Assembly: GCA_003851245.1 (NCBI GenBank)
Contig: BHEP01000033.1
Coordinates: 1-33,293 of the forward strand
Source: Bacteroidales bacterium
Lineage (GTDB): Bacteria; Bacteroidota; Bacteroidia; Bacteroidales; Azobacteroidaceae
DNA length: 33,293 nucleotides
Reading direction: 5' to 3'
Part shown: positions 1 through 6,983 of the stretch, in pieces
How positions within the stretch are numbered: position 1 is the first letter of the stretch
Layout of the letters: each line of letters starts with the position of its first letter
The notes under the pieces: generated by a model
Databases searched by the model: none
What the model was told of the DNA's origin: nothing
What the model saw: only the letters and a program-made list of their open reading frames with translations
Position numbers and translations under genes: made by a program

Positions 1-153
1 GAAATATTTATAGACCAAATACTAAGAGCGGCAATAGTAGACAGAATAACACATAAGGCATTCCTAATTAATATGAACGGAAAATCATACAGAATAAAGG
101 AAACCAAAGAATGGATGGAAAATAATCGTAAAAAACAAAAAATAATCAAATAA
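1..153 (+). CDS. istB: IS21-family helper ATPase IstB, C-terminal fragment
   Basis: Fifty codons of an open frame enter from the left edge and end in TAA at 151-153. The peptide contains AAIVDRITHKAFLINMNGKS, followed by YRIKETKEWM. This resembles the end of Bacteroidota IstB proteins (IVDR..H.A..I...G.SYR.KET). IstB is the AAA+ ATPase that assists the IstA transposase. The Walker motifs are upstream of the window, so the assignment rests on this tail and on the repeats that follow. Only the left side is cut by the window edge; the 3' end looks intact. Confidence 0.65.
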   Translation, partial: EIFIDQILRAAIVDRITHKAFLINMNGKSYRIKETKEWMENNRKKQKIIK

Positions 154-177
154 AATGAACTAGTTTTGTAAACGCAA

Positions 178-223
178 ACTGTTCACTTTTCAATTACTAT
201 ACTGTTCACTTTCTAATTACTAT
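178..223 (+). repeat. Two 23-bp direct repeats at the IS21 end
   Basis: The unit actgttcacttttcaattactat (given in two parts: actgttcactttt, caattactat) occurs at 178-200 and again at 201-223 with two substitutions. The copies are directly adjacent and lie between the istB stop codon and the presumed IS terminus, where IstA-binding repeats are expected. Confidence 0.75.
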
Positions 224-2112
224 ATACACTCTTGCAAGAAAAAATCCAAATCGGCATCCTTACCTAAGCCCAACTTTTGCTTAAGCCTATAGCGCACCAT
301 ATGTATTGTTTTGAGCTCTACACAAAGGTATTCTGCAATCTGTTTTGTCTCCATTCCAATAGCAAAGAAGATGCAATATTTCAAATAAAGCGCCGACATT
401 TTCCCTCCGGACTTGCTCTCTAAGAACACCAAGAAATTCTCTCCAACATTATTTACCTTTTGAATATACAAATCCGAATTTGTTGTTTTAGAAATAAGCG
501 CTTTCACCTCTAAAAAAATGCTTTCTACAGATTGCTTATCCAACTTGTTGCGCACACTGCTCAAAGCGTCTTCATACTTATTCAATCGCTCCGAATAAGA
601 GGCTATTTGAGCATCTAAATCTTTTTTCTCTTTGACAAAGGCTTCAACTTCTCTTGTTTTGCCTTCAAGCTGCAAGTCCTTAAAGTGAACATCCATCAGT
701 GCCTCATATTTTTCCAATTCTGCATTGACGGCTCTTTCTGCTTCTAAGTTAGCTAATAATTCGGCCTCGTCTTTTTTCAAATTAATTATCTGCAAGCGTG
801 CAGCGTCGGACTTGCGCCGACTCCTAAAATACCAAACAATAAATAATAGAACCACTAAAATTAATACAATAATGCCGATATACATTTTCCTGATCTTGGC
901 TTCAAAGCTATTAATCTCTGTAAGCCTAGATATTTCGCTTTCTTTTTTCTCTACTTCATATTGGGTTTGAAGCTCCATCATCACTTCATAAACATGCCTA
1001 TCCATCAATTTTTTATTGTTATCATGGTGCTTTGATTCTGCATCAAATGCCTTTTTATAAAACCCCTGATCGGCATAAAGATTTGAAAAAGCATCGTAAA
1101 TAGCCGCGTAATAAGAGTGATAGCCAGTGTCTTTCATATTCTCAATACAAAGGAGCGATTTTTTAAGGGCTAGCTCCGAGCTCACAAAATCTTTTTTATG
1201 CCTATAATACGTCCCTAAGATTAGATCCTCCGTACTTTTAAAAATATTATCCGAGTCTTGGGATAAACTAATGGCGAGGTCTAAATAAAAAAGGGTGGAA
1301 TCTATAGCCGGTCTCATAGGCTCGCTTAAAAATATCTGTGCCTTAAACAAATAGTCGTAGGATATTTGAAAATTTTGACCCGGGTAAGGAGTATCAATAC
1401 TCTTGAATCTTTGAATAGATTTGTCTATATACACACTCATGGAATCCAGATAAGACACCTTACTGCGATCCATATCATGGACAATCTGATACCTACGAGC
1501 TACAGTGCCATAAAGCAGGAGGTAGGAATCATCGTCGCCCATGGCAGGGGCAAGAACTCTCATCTTATCGATTATTGCATCGAGATTGGCAGTATCGCGT
1601 CGCTCAATATAAGCACGAGCCAGATCGGCGTACAAGATTATCATTACTGGCGTGGGAATCCCCCTCTCTTCCAAATACCTTACAGCCCTATAATAATGAT
1701 TGTGAGCCCTACTTGGATCTGAGACTGTTAAATAATAAAGACCTGCATTATAATGCAGAACAGCCAAAACCGCCTTGTTGTCTATTTTTCCATCGTAAGT
1801 CATGGCTGAGTCAAGATAAATTTTTGCCTCTTCATATTGCATTGACCAGACATGCAATATGGAAATGCCAGAATAAAGCTTGGTAATAACATCTTTTTGA
1901 GGATATACCCTCGCTTCAGGCAACAAAACCTTTTGCACTTCAATCTGCTCATCCAGTGGCAAAAATTCTAAATACCCTGTAGTATGATAGCGTTTTATAA
2001 AATCATTGTCCTTGTTGGACACAAACTCCATAACTTCTTCAAAATTGCTCAAATCTTGAGATGCAAGAGAGAAGGTGAAAAACAAAAACATACAAGCAAA
2101 ATAATTTTTCAT
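220..2112 (-). CDS. Membrane-anchored TPR regulator with C-terminal LuxR-type HTH
   Basis: A 630-residue protein. The order is a signal peptide (MKNYFACMFLFFTFSLASQ), a helical TPR-like sensor region to about residue 400, one transmembrane segment near 406-426 (IGIIVLILVVLLFIVWYF), a charged coiled coil to about 540 (EAELLANLEAERAVNAELEK), and a C-terminal helix-turn-helix (about 570-625, ETKQIAEYLCVELKTIHMVR). This is a common Bacteroidota layout: periplasmic TPRs signalling to a cytoplasmic DNA-binding domain. The start at 2112 is preferred over codons further upstream because it begins the signal peptide and lies about 30 nt below a TAnnTTTG box at 2148-2141. The 3' end touches the IS21 end, and the last two codons and the stop may be IS-derived. 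The target genes are unknown. Confidence 0.8.
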   Translation of the reverse strand: MKNYFACMFLFFTFSLASQDLSNFEEVMEFVSNKDNDFIKRYHTTGYLEFLPLDEQIEVQKVLLPEARVYPQKDVITKLYSGISILHVWSMQYEEAKIYLDSAMTYDGKIDNKAVLAVLHYNAGLYYLTVSDPSRAHNHYYRAVRYLEERGIPTPVMIILYADLARAYIERRDTANLDAIIDKMRVLAPAMGDDDSYLLLYGTVARRYQIVHDMDRSKVSYLDSMSVYIDKSIQRFKSIDTPYPGQNFQISYDYLFKAQIFLSEPMRPAIDSTLFYLDLAISLSQDSDNIFKSTEDLILGTYYRHKKDFVSSELALKKSLLCIENMKDTGYHSYYAAIYDAFSNLYADQGFYKKAFDAESKHHDNNKKLMDRHVYEVMMELQTQYEVEKKESEISRLTEINSFEAKIRKMYIGIIVLILVVLLFIVWYFRSRRKSDAARLQIINLKKDEAELLANLEAERAVNAELEKYEALMDVHFKDLQLEGKTREVEAFVKEKKDLDAQIASYSERLNKYEDALSSVRNKLDKQSVESIFLEVKALISKTTNSDLYIQKVNNVGENFLVFLESKSGGKMSALYLKYCIFFAIGMETKQIAEYLCVELKTIHMVRYRLKQKLGLGKDADLDFFLQECI

Positions 2113-2140
2113 AATACGTATAGATATTGATTTATGCTTG

Positions 2141-2148
2141 CAAAAATA
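2141..2148 (-). promoter_or_regulatory. -7 box (TATTTTTG) for the TPR/LuxR regulator
   Basis: The minus strand reads TATTTTTG, an exact match to the Bacteroidota -7 consensus TAnnTTTG. No TTG is seen at the expected -33 distance. It predicts transcription from about 2134, giving a leader of about 22 nt to the ATG at 2112 and ruling out the longer frame from 2217. Confidence 0.5.
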
Positions 2149-2310
2149 ATCACTTAAACTCAAAAAAACACGAAAAACACACGAAAAAACACAATTAACA
2201 TTTATTAACATTTGCAAATAACAATATAATACTCACTATAAGCGATTTAACAAAATTGTACTAAATTAAATTGTAGAGGCTTGTAGAGCTCAGTATACCT
2301 AAACTACATC

Positions 2311-2318
2311 TAACTTTG
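2311..2318 (+). promoter_or_regulatory. -7 box (TAACTTTG) upstream of the Crp-type gene
   Basis: Exact TAnnTTTG match. No TTG lies at the usual -33 spacing. It implies a leader of roughly 130 nt before the ATG at 2454, which is long for this phylum. Confidence 0.4.
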
Positions 2319-2453
2319 CAAATATTCTAAGGCGGTAACTATCAAATAGGAATCAAGCACGCTGGCAATTAATAAAAAAAACAGAAACAATATGTCACAA
2401 AGAGCGAACAAAAATACCTATTATAAGTGAAACATATAAATTTTAGAAAACAT

Positions 2454-3059
2454 ATGAGCACCCCTGAAGAGAAGGTATACACTTATTTTTTTGAATGCCT
2501 ATGCAAAATGCAGCCCCTAAGTGAAGATACAAAAAAAATGCTGCTGGAGGAAAGCAATTACATGCAATTTCCAGCAAGAAAACTTCTACTAGAACAGCCA
2601 AGCAAAAGCAAGCATATATATTTTATTGCAAAAGGAGTATGCAGGACTTACTTCACTGCAAACGAAAAAGAATATGTCACCAACATTGCTTGCGAAGGGT
2701 CTTTTTTAACATCCTATGCCAGTTTTTTGGGAGATGGCAATTCTTGCGAATGTATAGAGTCTATATCAAATATGGAGTGCATAGCCATCTCGCGCGCAGG
2801 CTTAAATAAGATGATAAATAAAAGTAGTGAAATAAATAAGATATACAAAAAAATACTCGAAACCTACATTGTCGAAAAAGAATTTATTCAGTATATTTGT
2901 CGGAAAGAAGATGCCTTTAATCGCTGCTCGTATTTTATGGGACAAAGAAAATACAAAGAGCTTATAAACAGAATCTCAACTATGCATGTGGCTTCTTTTT
3001 TGCATATGAGTACAGAAACGTTTTGCAGAATGAGAAAAAAAATATTAATTATTAATTAA
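2454..3059 (+). CDS. Crp/Fnr-family transcriptional regulator
   Basis: A 201-residue protein with an N-terminal cyclic-nucleotide-binding-type beta-roll (about residues 25-120, with FPARKLLLEQPSKSKHIYFI and the GSFLTSYASFL segment). A long helix follows, then a short C-terminal helix-turn-helix (MHVASFLHMSTETFCRMRKK). No Cys cluster for an iron-sulfur centre is visible, so it is a generic Crp-like sensor whose ligand cannot be told. An in-frame GTG at 2427 would add nine residues; ATG at 2454 was chosen because MSTPEEKVY fits the usual short lead-in of the family. The yccF gene follows after 18 bp and is probably co-transcribed. Confidence 0.8.
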   Translation: MSTPEEKVYTYFFECLCKMQPLSEDTKKMLLEESNYMQFPARKLLLEQPSKSKHIYFIAKGVCRTYFTANEKEYVTNIACEGSFLTSYASFLGDGNSCECIESISNMECIAISRAGLNKMINKSSEINKIYKKILETYIVEKEFIQYICRKEDAFNRCSYFMGQRKYKELINRISTMHVASFLHMSTETFCRMRKKILIIN

Positions 3060-3077
3060 CTAAAAAAAAGAAAAATT

Positions 3078-3530
3078 ATGCGAACTCTAGGAAACTTACT
3101 TTGGCTCATCCCTTGTTTTGGATGGGTATCAGCTATTTGGATGTACTTATTTGGCCTACTACTGACCATCACTGTTGTTGCATCTCCCGTAGGATTGGGA
3201 CTCATGCAACTCGGCAAATTCCTTTTTTGGCCCTTTGGCAACAGTATGACCAGCAAAGATGCCGTAAATATAGAACAGAACCCCGCGTGGAAAGTGTATT
3301 CTACCATAGTCATGATTCTGTATTTTCCATTTGGACTTATCTACCTCATTGTTGCCATTGCGCAAATAATAGCGCTTTGTTTTACATTGGTGGGCATACC
3401 AATTGCAATGGTTCTTGCCAAATCTTTAAGCACCTACCTCAATCCTGTAAATAAAATATGTGTGTCGTCGGATGTCGTTGATGAGATAAACAGAAGGAAG
3501 GCTCAAGCCTACCTTGAAGGAAACGCCTAG
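3078..3530 (+). CDS. yccF: YccF-family inner-membrane protein
   Basis: A 150-residue membrane protein with hydrophobic stretches at about residues 4-42 and 78-115. The N-terminal MRTLGNLLWL, the central LGKFLFWPFGN and the C-terminal LVGIPIAMVLAKSLSTYLNP match the layout of YccF proteins (small duplicated membrane domains, PFG and GIP motifs). Its biochemical role is not known. It lies 18 bp after the Crp-type regulator on the same strand, so it is probably in the same transcript. Confidence 0.75.
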   Translation: MRTLGNLLWLIPCFGWVSAIWMYLFGLLLTITVVASPVGLGLMQLGKFLFWPFGNSMTSKDAVNIEQNPAWKVYSTIVMILYFPFGLIYLIVAIAQIIALCFTLVGIPIAMVLAKSLSTYLNPVNKICVSSDVVDEINRRKAQAYLEGNA

Positions 3531-3598
3531 CAAACTTTTGGACAAAAAAAGGAATGGGTAAAACAAATAAAGGCTTCCTTATAGATACTTATATTTAC

Positions 3599-3620
3599 TC
3601 TAGGGGTGTGAACCCCTAGA
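3599..3620. terminator. Perfect 9-bp hairpin with GTGA loop after yccF
   Basis: The arms tctaggggt (3599-3607) and acccctaga (3612-3620) pair perfectly around a four-base loop GTGA, which as RNA is a GNRA tetraloop. It is far more GC-rich than its surroundings and sits 70 bases after the yccF stop. No T-run follows, so factor-independent termination is uncertain; it could also be an RNA-stability element. Confidence 0.4.
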
Positions 3621-3758
3621 ATAGATTTATGAGCAAAGAAACTTTAATTAAGATAATGATAAAAACAAAACACCTTGTTTACTAAGCAAATTGTAATAAG
3701 TAGATAAATGGATAACTCTAAAAACAAATACAGGCGATTATTAATCAAGCCATAAAGT

Positions 3759-4232
3759 CTACAATTGCCCTGCTTCGAGCTCTAAGAGGTGTTTTTTTCG
3801 CCACACACCCCCACCATAGCCAGCGAGCTGACCATTGGCGCCAATTACCCTATGACATGGGATGAGAATAGACATCCTATTCCTCCCATTGGCATTGGCA
3901 ACCGCCCTAATGGCCTTGGGTTTGCCTACAAGCTCTGCCTGTTGCTTGTAGGATATAGATTCGCCGTAAGGAATGTGGAGTAGAGCATCCCAAGCTGCCT
4001 TTTGAAACGCCGTTCCCGAAGGATACAAGGGCACAGTAAACTCCCTAAGCGAGCCATTAAAATAAGCGTCCAATTCGCATTCCAATCTATCGAAATGCCC
4101 ATTATTCCCAGGAATAATGCCCGCATCAAACTGCTTAGAGAGGCTCTGCAATCGTGCGTCCAAGACCTCCCTGTCGGCAAACTCCAACAAACAAATGCCC
4201 TCCGCAAGTGCACAAGCAAACATGGCTCCCAA
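3759..4232 (-). CDS. ogt: Methylated-DNA--protein-cysteine S-methyltransferase (5' end disrupted)
   Basis: This suicide enzyme removes O6-alkyl groups from guanine by transfer to its own Cys. The active-site motif ILIPCHRVIGANGQLAGYGG is complete, as are the HTH-like helix (GTAFQKAAWDALLHIPYGES) and the conserved KAIRAVANANGRN. The open frame has no ATG where the family begins. Codons resembling the first strand (IDIKRIDTPLGAMFACAL) run upstream of the TTG at 4232 to a stop at 4283-4281. A promoter-proximal ATG at 4315 is in another frame, and one extra A in the A6 run at 4275-4270 would join them into one protein of about 185 residues. Translation may start at TTG 4232 or ATG 4223, or the gene may be broken. 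Confidence 0.8.
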   Translation of the reverse strand: MGAMFACALAEGICLLEFADREVLDARLQSLSKQFDAGIIPGNNGHFDRLECELDAYFNGSLREFTVPLYPSGTAFQKAAWDALLHIPYGESISYKQQAELVGKPKAIRAVANANGRNRMSILIPCHRVIGANGQLAGYGGGVWRKKHLLELEAGQL

Positions 4233-4258
4233 GGGAGTATCAATACGCTTAATATCTA

Positions 4259-4315
4259 TTATGTGCTGATTTTTTGTGTGCTATCTTTTGCGCGCTGATC
4301 TTCTGTTAATCTCAT
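4259..4315 (-). pseudogene. Probable detached 5' end of ogt (18 codons, frameshifted)
   Basis: The ATG at 4315 opens a short frame, MRLTEDQRAKDSTQKIST, ending at TAA 4261-4259. It overlaps the upstream extension of the methyltransferase frame. Adding one A to the A6 run at 4275-4270 changes the tail to STQKNQHIIDIKRIDTPLGA, which runs straight into the methyltransferase. It is read here as the original N-terminus displaced by a one-base deletion. A sequencing error in the homopolymer is an alternative. Confidence 0.5.
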
Positions 4316-4340
4316 TTTACGTGCTTCTCATTTTACGTGC
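4310..4340. repeat. 16-bp tandem duplication carrying the ogt start region
   Basis: tctcattttacgtgc occurs at 4310-4324 and again at 4326-4340. On the minus strand each copy supplies an ATG (4331 and 4315). The upstream ATG reads only four codons (M-R-S-T) before TAA, and the second opens the 18-codon frame described for ogt. Confidence 0.8.
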
Positions 4341-4355
4341 GTCTTTTATAGAACA

Positions 4356-4386
4356 CAAATATAAGCACTTTGAATGAAATCGACAA
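4356..4386 (-). promoter_or_regulatory. Promoter for ogt (TTG-N20-TATATTTG)
   Basis: On the minus strand TTG (4386-4384) is followed after 20 bp by TATATTTG (4363-4356), a full match to the Bacteroidota -33/-7 consensus. Transcription should begin near 4349, just upstream of the duplicated ATG region, which supports 4315 as the ancestral start area. Confidence 0.6.
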
Positions 4387-4443
4387 GCAAAAAAAACAAT
4401 GTGTGTTTTATTAGACCAAAGCATGAGAGAATGTGCCATTTAT

Positions 4444-4475
4444 TTTGGCTTTTTAACGAAAAAACATTATTTTTG
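4444..4475 (+). promoter_or_regulatory. Promoter for the SatP/YaaH gene (TTTG-N20-TATTTTTG)
   Basis: TTTG at 4444-4447 and TATTTTTG at 4468-4475 are separated by 20 bp, matching the Bacteroidota vegetative promoter. The predicted start of transcription near 4482 leaves about 40 nt of leader before ATG 4524 and excludes the longer frame that opens at 4374. Confidence 0.65.
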
Positions 4476-4523
4476 CAACTCAAAGAACAAGAATTTTATT
4501 TTAAAACAGAAAACAAGAAAAAG

Positions 4524-5096
4524 ATGGAAAAAAGATTAGCCAATCCGGCTCCCCTGGGACTCATGGGCTTTGCGATGACTACAATTTTACTAAACATTCA
4601 CAACATGGGGTTTTTCCCTATCAGCGTAAGCATTATTGCAATGGGTATTTTTTATGGCGGATTAGCACAAATAATTGCAGGCATTATGGAATTTAAAAAA
4701 GGCAATACCTTTGGTACAACAGCATTCCTTTCTTTTGGACTCTTCTGGCTAAGCCTAGTAGCTATTTGGATAATGCCCGACATGGGCTATAATCTTGCTG
4801 GTGCCAGCGACGCAAACACCATGGGCTGGTATCTGTTTTTGTGGGGCGTATTTGCCTTCTTTATGTGGATGGGAACTTGGGGAGGACGCAAGGTGTCGCA
4901 ATTTATCTTCTTTACAGCCACAGCCTTATTTTTCTTGCTGGCAATACACAATTGGACAGCCTCAAATGCCTCGCTTAGCAATTTCTTTGCAGTTGCTGCA
5001 GGATGCACTGGGGTTATTTGCGGTAGCGCTGCCTTCTATTTGGCAATGGCCGAAGTTTTGCATGAATCAAGAGGAAAGGTTATCTTACCTTATTAA
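4524..5096 (+). CDS. satP: Acetate/succinate transporter, GPR1/FUN34/YaaH (SatP) family
   Basis: A 190-residue protein with six predicted transmembrane segments, the standard size of the family. It begins with the signature NPAPLGLMGFAMTT, whose NPAPLGL motif lines the permeation path of SatP-type acetate channels. It should carry acetate or related monocarboxylates, and succinate, across the inner membrane. The start at ATG 4524 is set by this motif and by the promoter at 4444-4475. The gene stands alone: ogt is divergent upstream and rng convergent downstream, with a shared terminator between. Confidence 0.87.
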   Translation: MEKRLANPAPLGLMGFAMTTILLNIHNMGFFPISVSIIAMGIFYGGLAQIIAGIMEFKKGNTFGTTAFLSFGLFWLSLVAIWIMPDMGYNLAGASDANTMGWYLFLWGVFAFFMWMGTWGGRKVSQFIFFTATALFFLLAIHNWTASNASLSNFFAVAAGCTGVICGSAAFYLAMAEVLHESRGKVILPY

Positions 5097-5120
5097 GAAG
5101 TAATCTTAAATTTTCAGCAC

Positions 5121-5156
5121 AAAAAAAGTGCCTCTCTTTTGGGAGGCACTTTTTTT
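5121..5156. terminator. Bidirectional terminator between satP and rng
   Basis: A 14-bp perfect stem (5121-5134 with 5143-5156) encloses an 8-base loop. The arms are aaaaaaagtgcctc and gaggcacttttttt, so each strand ends in a run of seven T. It serves the convergent genes satP and rng, and its right arm reaches into the rng stop codon. Confidence 0.85.
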
Positions 5157-6726
5157 ATGATGAAAGAGATTCGTCTTTCATATCTATTTCATTTTTATCA
5201 GCATCAAAAAACTGATATTCTAAAAATCCTAAACTTTGATTAGGAATAATTTTCAAACTCGAGGTGTACTTCATTCGCCACCTCCATTTCAAGGAATAAA
5301 ATCCTTGGTTTATAAATGCTGCAATGTAGGGATGCACATGCAGACTAAATTTCTTCACTTTTAATTTCTCTACTATGTATTGTATCTTGTTTTCGATGTT
5401 ATCGGTAAACAAAATTGCTGGCTGTATCTCGCCTTTTCCAAAACAGGTAGGACAAGTTTCGGCGGTCACAAAATCTAATATAGGCCTTACCCTCTGACGC
5501 GTGATTTGCATAAGACCAAACTTGCTCAGCGGCAGTATATTGTGACGTGCCCTGTCGTTTTCCATTACTGTGCGCATATGATCGAAGAGCTTTTGTCTGT
5601 TTTCGCTCTCGTGCATATCTATGAAATCGACCACTATGATGCCTCCCATATCACGCAAACGCATTTGGCGAGCCAACTCTGTAGCTGCTGCTATATTTAC
5701 ATCAATGGCAGTACCCTCCTGACCTGTACTCAGCTTTGAACGATTACCACTATTGACATCAATAACGTGCATAGCTTCGGTATGCTCAATGATCAAATAA
5801 GCGCCGCTCTTGAAAGTAACCGTCTTTCCAAAACTAGCCTTTATTTGTTTTGTAAGATTAAAATGGTCGAAAATAGGTTCTTGTTCGCTATAAAACTTAA
5901 CTATATCCACCCTGTCGGGAGCAATAACACTGACATAATCCCTAACTTCATTATACACATCCTTGTCGTTGATATGTATATTTTGAAAGGAGGGGTTAAA
6001 AAAATCTCGTAAAATTGCTACAGTCCTACCGGTTTCTTCAAAAATCAGGGACGGAGCCTTCATCTTAAGAAGCTTGGTCATATTGTCGTCCCATCGCTTT
6101 ACAAGAGAGCGAAGCTCAGAATCCAATTCGGCGACTTTCTTTCCTTCGGCTGAAGTTCTTACAATAACGCCAAAGTTTTTTGGCTTAATGCTGTGTATCA
6201 ACTGCTTGAGCCTAATCCTCTCTTCTCCAGATTTTATCTTCTGAGAAACGGAAACCTTGTCTCCAAAAGGAATAACAACAATATTACGTCCAGCGAAAGA
6301 AATCTCGGAAGTCAGTCGCGGCCCCTTGGTGGAAATTGGTTCTTTTACTACTTGAACCAAAACCTCTTCTCCCTGTGTTAGCAAGTCTACCACACTGCCA
6401 TCCTTACTAATGTCGGGAAGGTGTGTAAACTTAGCTATCGCCGGAAGCTTTCTTTTATCAGCAAAACATGCCTTAAGAAACTTTTGTAGCGCATTAAAAC
6501 TAGGACCTAAATCCTGGTAGTGAAGAAATGCATCTTTTTTGTATCCCACATCGACGAAAGCAGCATTTAGTCCAGGCATAAGTTTTTTAACCCTGCCCAG
6601 ATAAACATTCCCCACAGCATAGCTTGTATTGCGCTCTTCTTTCTGAATTTCGACTAGTCGCTTATCTTCAAGAACGGCAATAGTAACCTGCTTGGATTGA
6701 ACATCTATTACTAGTTCACTTATCAC
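5155..6726 (-). CDS. rng: Ribonuclease G (RNase E/G family)
   Basis: A 523-residue endoribonuclease that matures 16S rRNA 5' ends and takes part in mRNA decay. Visible are the N-terminal RNase H-like start (MISELVIDVQSKQVTIAVLE), an S1 RNA-binding domain (about 36-125, VGNVYLGRVKKLMPGLNAAF), the catalytic aspartates in VIDVNSG (D323) and VVDFIDM (D367) that bind the metal ion, and the zinc-link Cys pair CPTC (425-428). It lacks the long C-terminal scaffold of RNase E, fitting RNase G. It is the last of three minus-strand genes (HU, a 30-residue basic protein, rng). A perfect 15-bp hairpin lies in its leader and may regulate it. Confidence 0.93.
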   Translation of the reverse strand: MISELVIDVQSKQVTIAVLEDKRLVEIQKEERNTSYAVGNVYLGRVKKLMPGLNAAFVDVGYKKDAFLHYQDLGPSFNALQKFLKACFADKRKLPAIAKFTHLPDISKDGSVVDLLTQGEEVLVQVVKEPISTKGPRLTSEISFAGRNIVVIPFGDKVSVSQKIKSGEERIRLKQLIHSIKPKNFGVIVRTSAEGKKVAELDSELRSLVKRWDDNMTKLLKMKAPSLIFEETGRTVAILRDFFNPSFQNIHINDKDVYNEVRDYVSVIAPDRVDIVKFYSEQEPIFDHFNLTKQIKASFGKTVTFKSGAYLIIEHTEAMHVIDVNSGNRSKLSTGQEGTAIDVNIAAATELARQMRLRDMGGIIVVDFIDMHESENRQKLFDHMRTVMENDRARHNILPLSKFGLMQITRQRVRPILDFVTAETCPTCFGKGEIQPAILFTDNIENKIQYIVEKLKVKKFSLHVHPYIAAFINQGFYSLKWRWRMKYTSSLKIIPNQSLGFLEYQFFDADKNEIDMKDESLSS

Positions 6727-6780
6727 GATGTTACCTTAAATTAATTAAATTAAAAACACTAATTGCTTTCTGCTTAGACA

Positions 6781-6823
6781 AATAAGAACAAACTTATAAA
6801 TACTTTTTAAGTTTGTTCTTATT
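6781..6823 (-). promoter_or_regulatory. Perfect 15-bp hairpin in the rng leader
   Basis: The arms aataagaacaaactt (6781-6795) and aagtttgttcttatt (6809-6823) are perfect inverted repeats with a 13-base loop. The element lies between the small basic gene (stop 6832) and the rng start (6726), ending about 55 nt upstream of that start. Only a short T-run follows on the minus strand, so it may be a weak terminator, an attenuator or an RNA processing site. Confidence 0.55.
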
Positions 6824-6831
6824 CTGATAGA

Positions 6832-6924
6832 CTATTTCTTTTTCTTGTGCCTATTCTTTCTAAGTCTTTTTTTCCTTTTGTGAGTAGACATCTTATGTCT
6901 CTTCCTTTTTTTTCCACTTGGCAT
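6832..6924 (-). CDS. 30-residue basic protein, AURKAIP1/COX24 (mS38/bS22-like) type
   Basis: A very short gene encoding MPSGKKRKRHKMSTHKRKKR plus LRKNRHKKKK; 21 of 30 residues are Lys, Arg or His. The pattern KKRKRHKM..HKRKKRLRKNRHKKK is that of the Bacteroidota AURKAIP1/COX24-domain proteins, related to the mitochondrial ribosomal protein mS38 and the actinobacterial bS22. A role as a small-subunit ribosomal protein is therefore likely but inferred. It lies 59 bp after HU and about 105 bp before rng on the same strand, with a TAnnTTTG box at 6967-6960. Confidence 0.8.
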   Translation of the reverse strand: MPSGKKRKRHKMSTHKRKKRLRKNRHKKKK

Positions 6925-6959
6925 CTTTAAAATATTTTATTGTTTATACTATTTTATTA

Positions 6960-6967
6960 CAAAACTA
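6960..6967 (-). promoter_or_regulatory. -7 box (TAGTTTTG) for the small basic protein and perhaps rng
   Basis: The minus strand matches TAnnTTTG between the HU stop and the 30-residue gene. No TTG is found at the -33 position, so this internal promoter is tentative. Confidence 0.35.
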
Positions 6968-6983
6968 AAAGCCTAAAAGCACA

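Larger units (their letters stand above)
1..228 (+). mobile_element. Right end of an IS21-family insertion sequence (partial)
   Basis: The window opens inside an insertion sequence. It holds the C-terminus of an IstB-type helper ATPase (1-153) and then about 75 noncoding bases with a 23-bp unit repeated in tandem (178-200 and 201-223, 21 of 23 identical). Repeated transposase-binding sites near the ends are usual for IS21 elements. The exact terminus is inferred: the minus strand reads TGTATATAG from 228 to 220, and IS21-type ends usually begin with TG, so the element probably stops at about 228. The left end and istA lie outside the window. Confidence 0.6.
2113..2453. other. Divergent intergenic region between two regulators
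   Basis: About 340 bases without a recognisable gene separate the TPR/LuxR regulator (leftward) from the Crp-type regulator (rightward). It holds one -7 box for each direction (2148-2141 minus, 2311-2318 plus) and is strongly AT-rich. No tRNA, riboswitch or clear inverted repeat was seen. Confidence 0.55.

Noticed and set aside
3554..3619. 21-codon frame MGKTNKGFLIDTYIYSRGVN after yccF
   Set aside because: Very short, no promoter of its own, and its stop lies in the hairpin at 3599-3620; probably chance.
4374..4523. 50-codon upstream extension of satP
   Set aside because: The promoter at 4444-4475 lies inside it and the family N-terminus begins at 4524.
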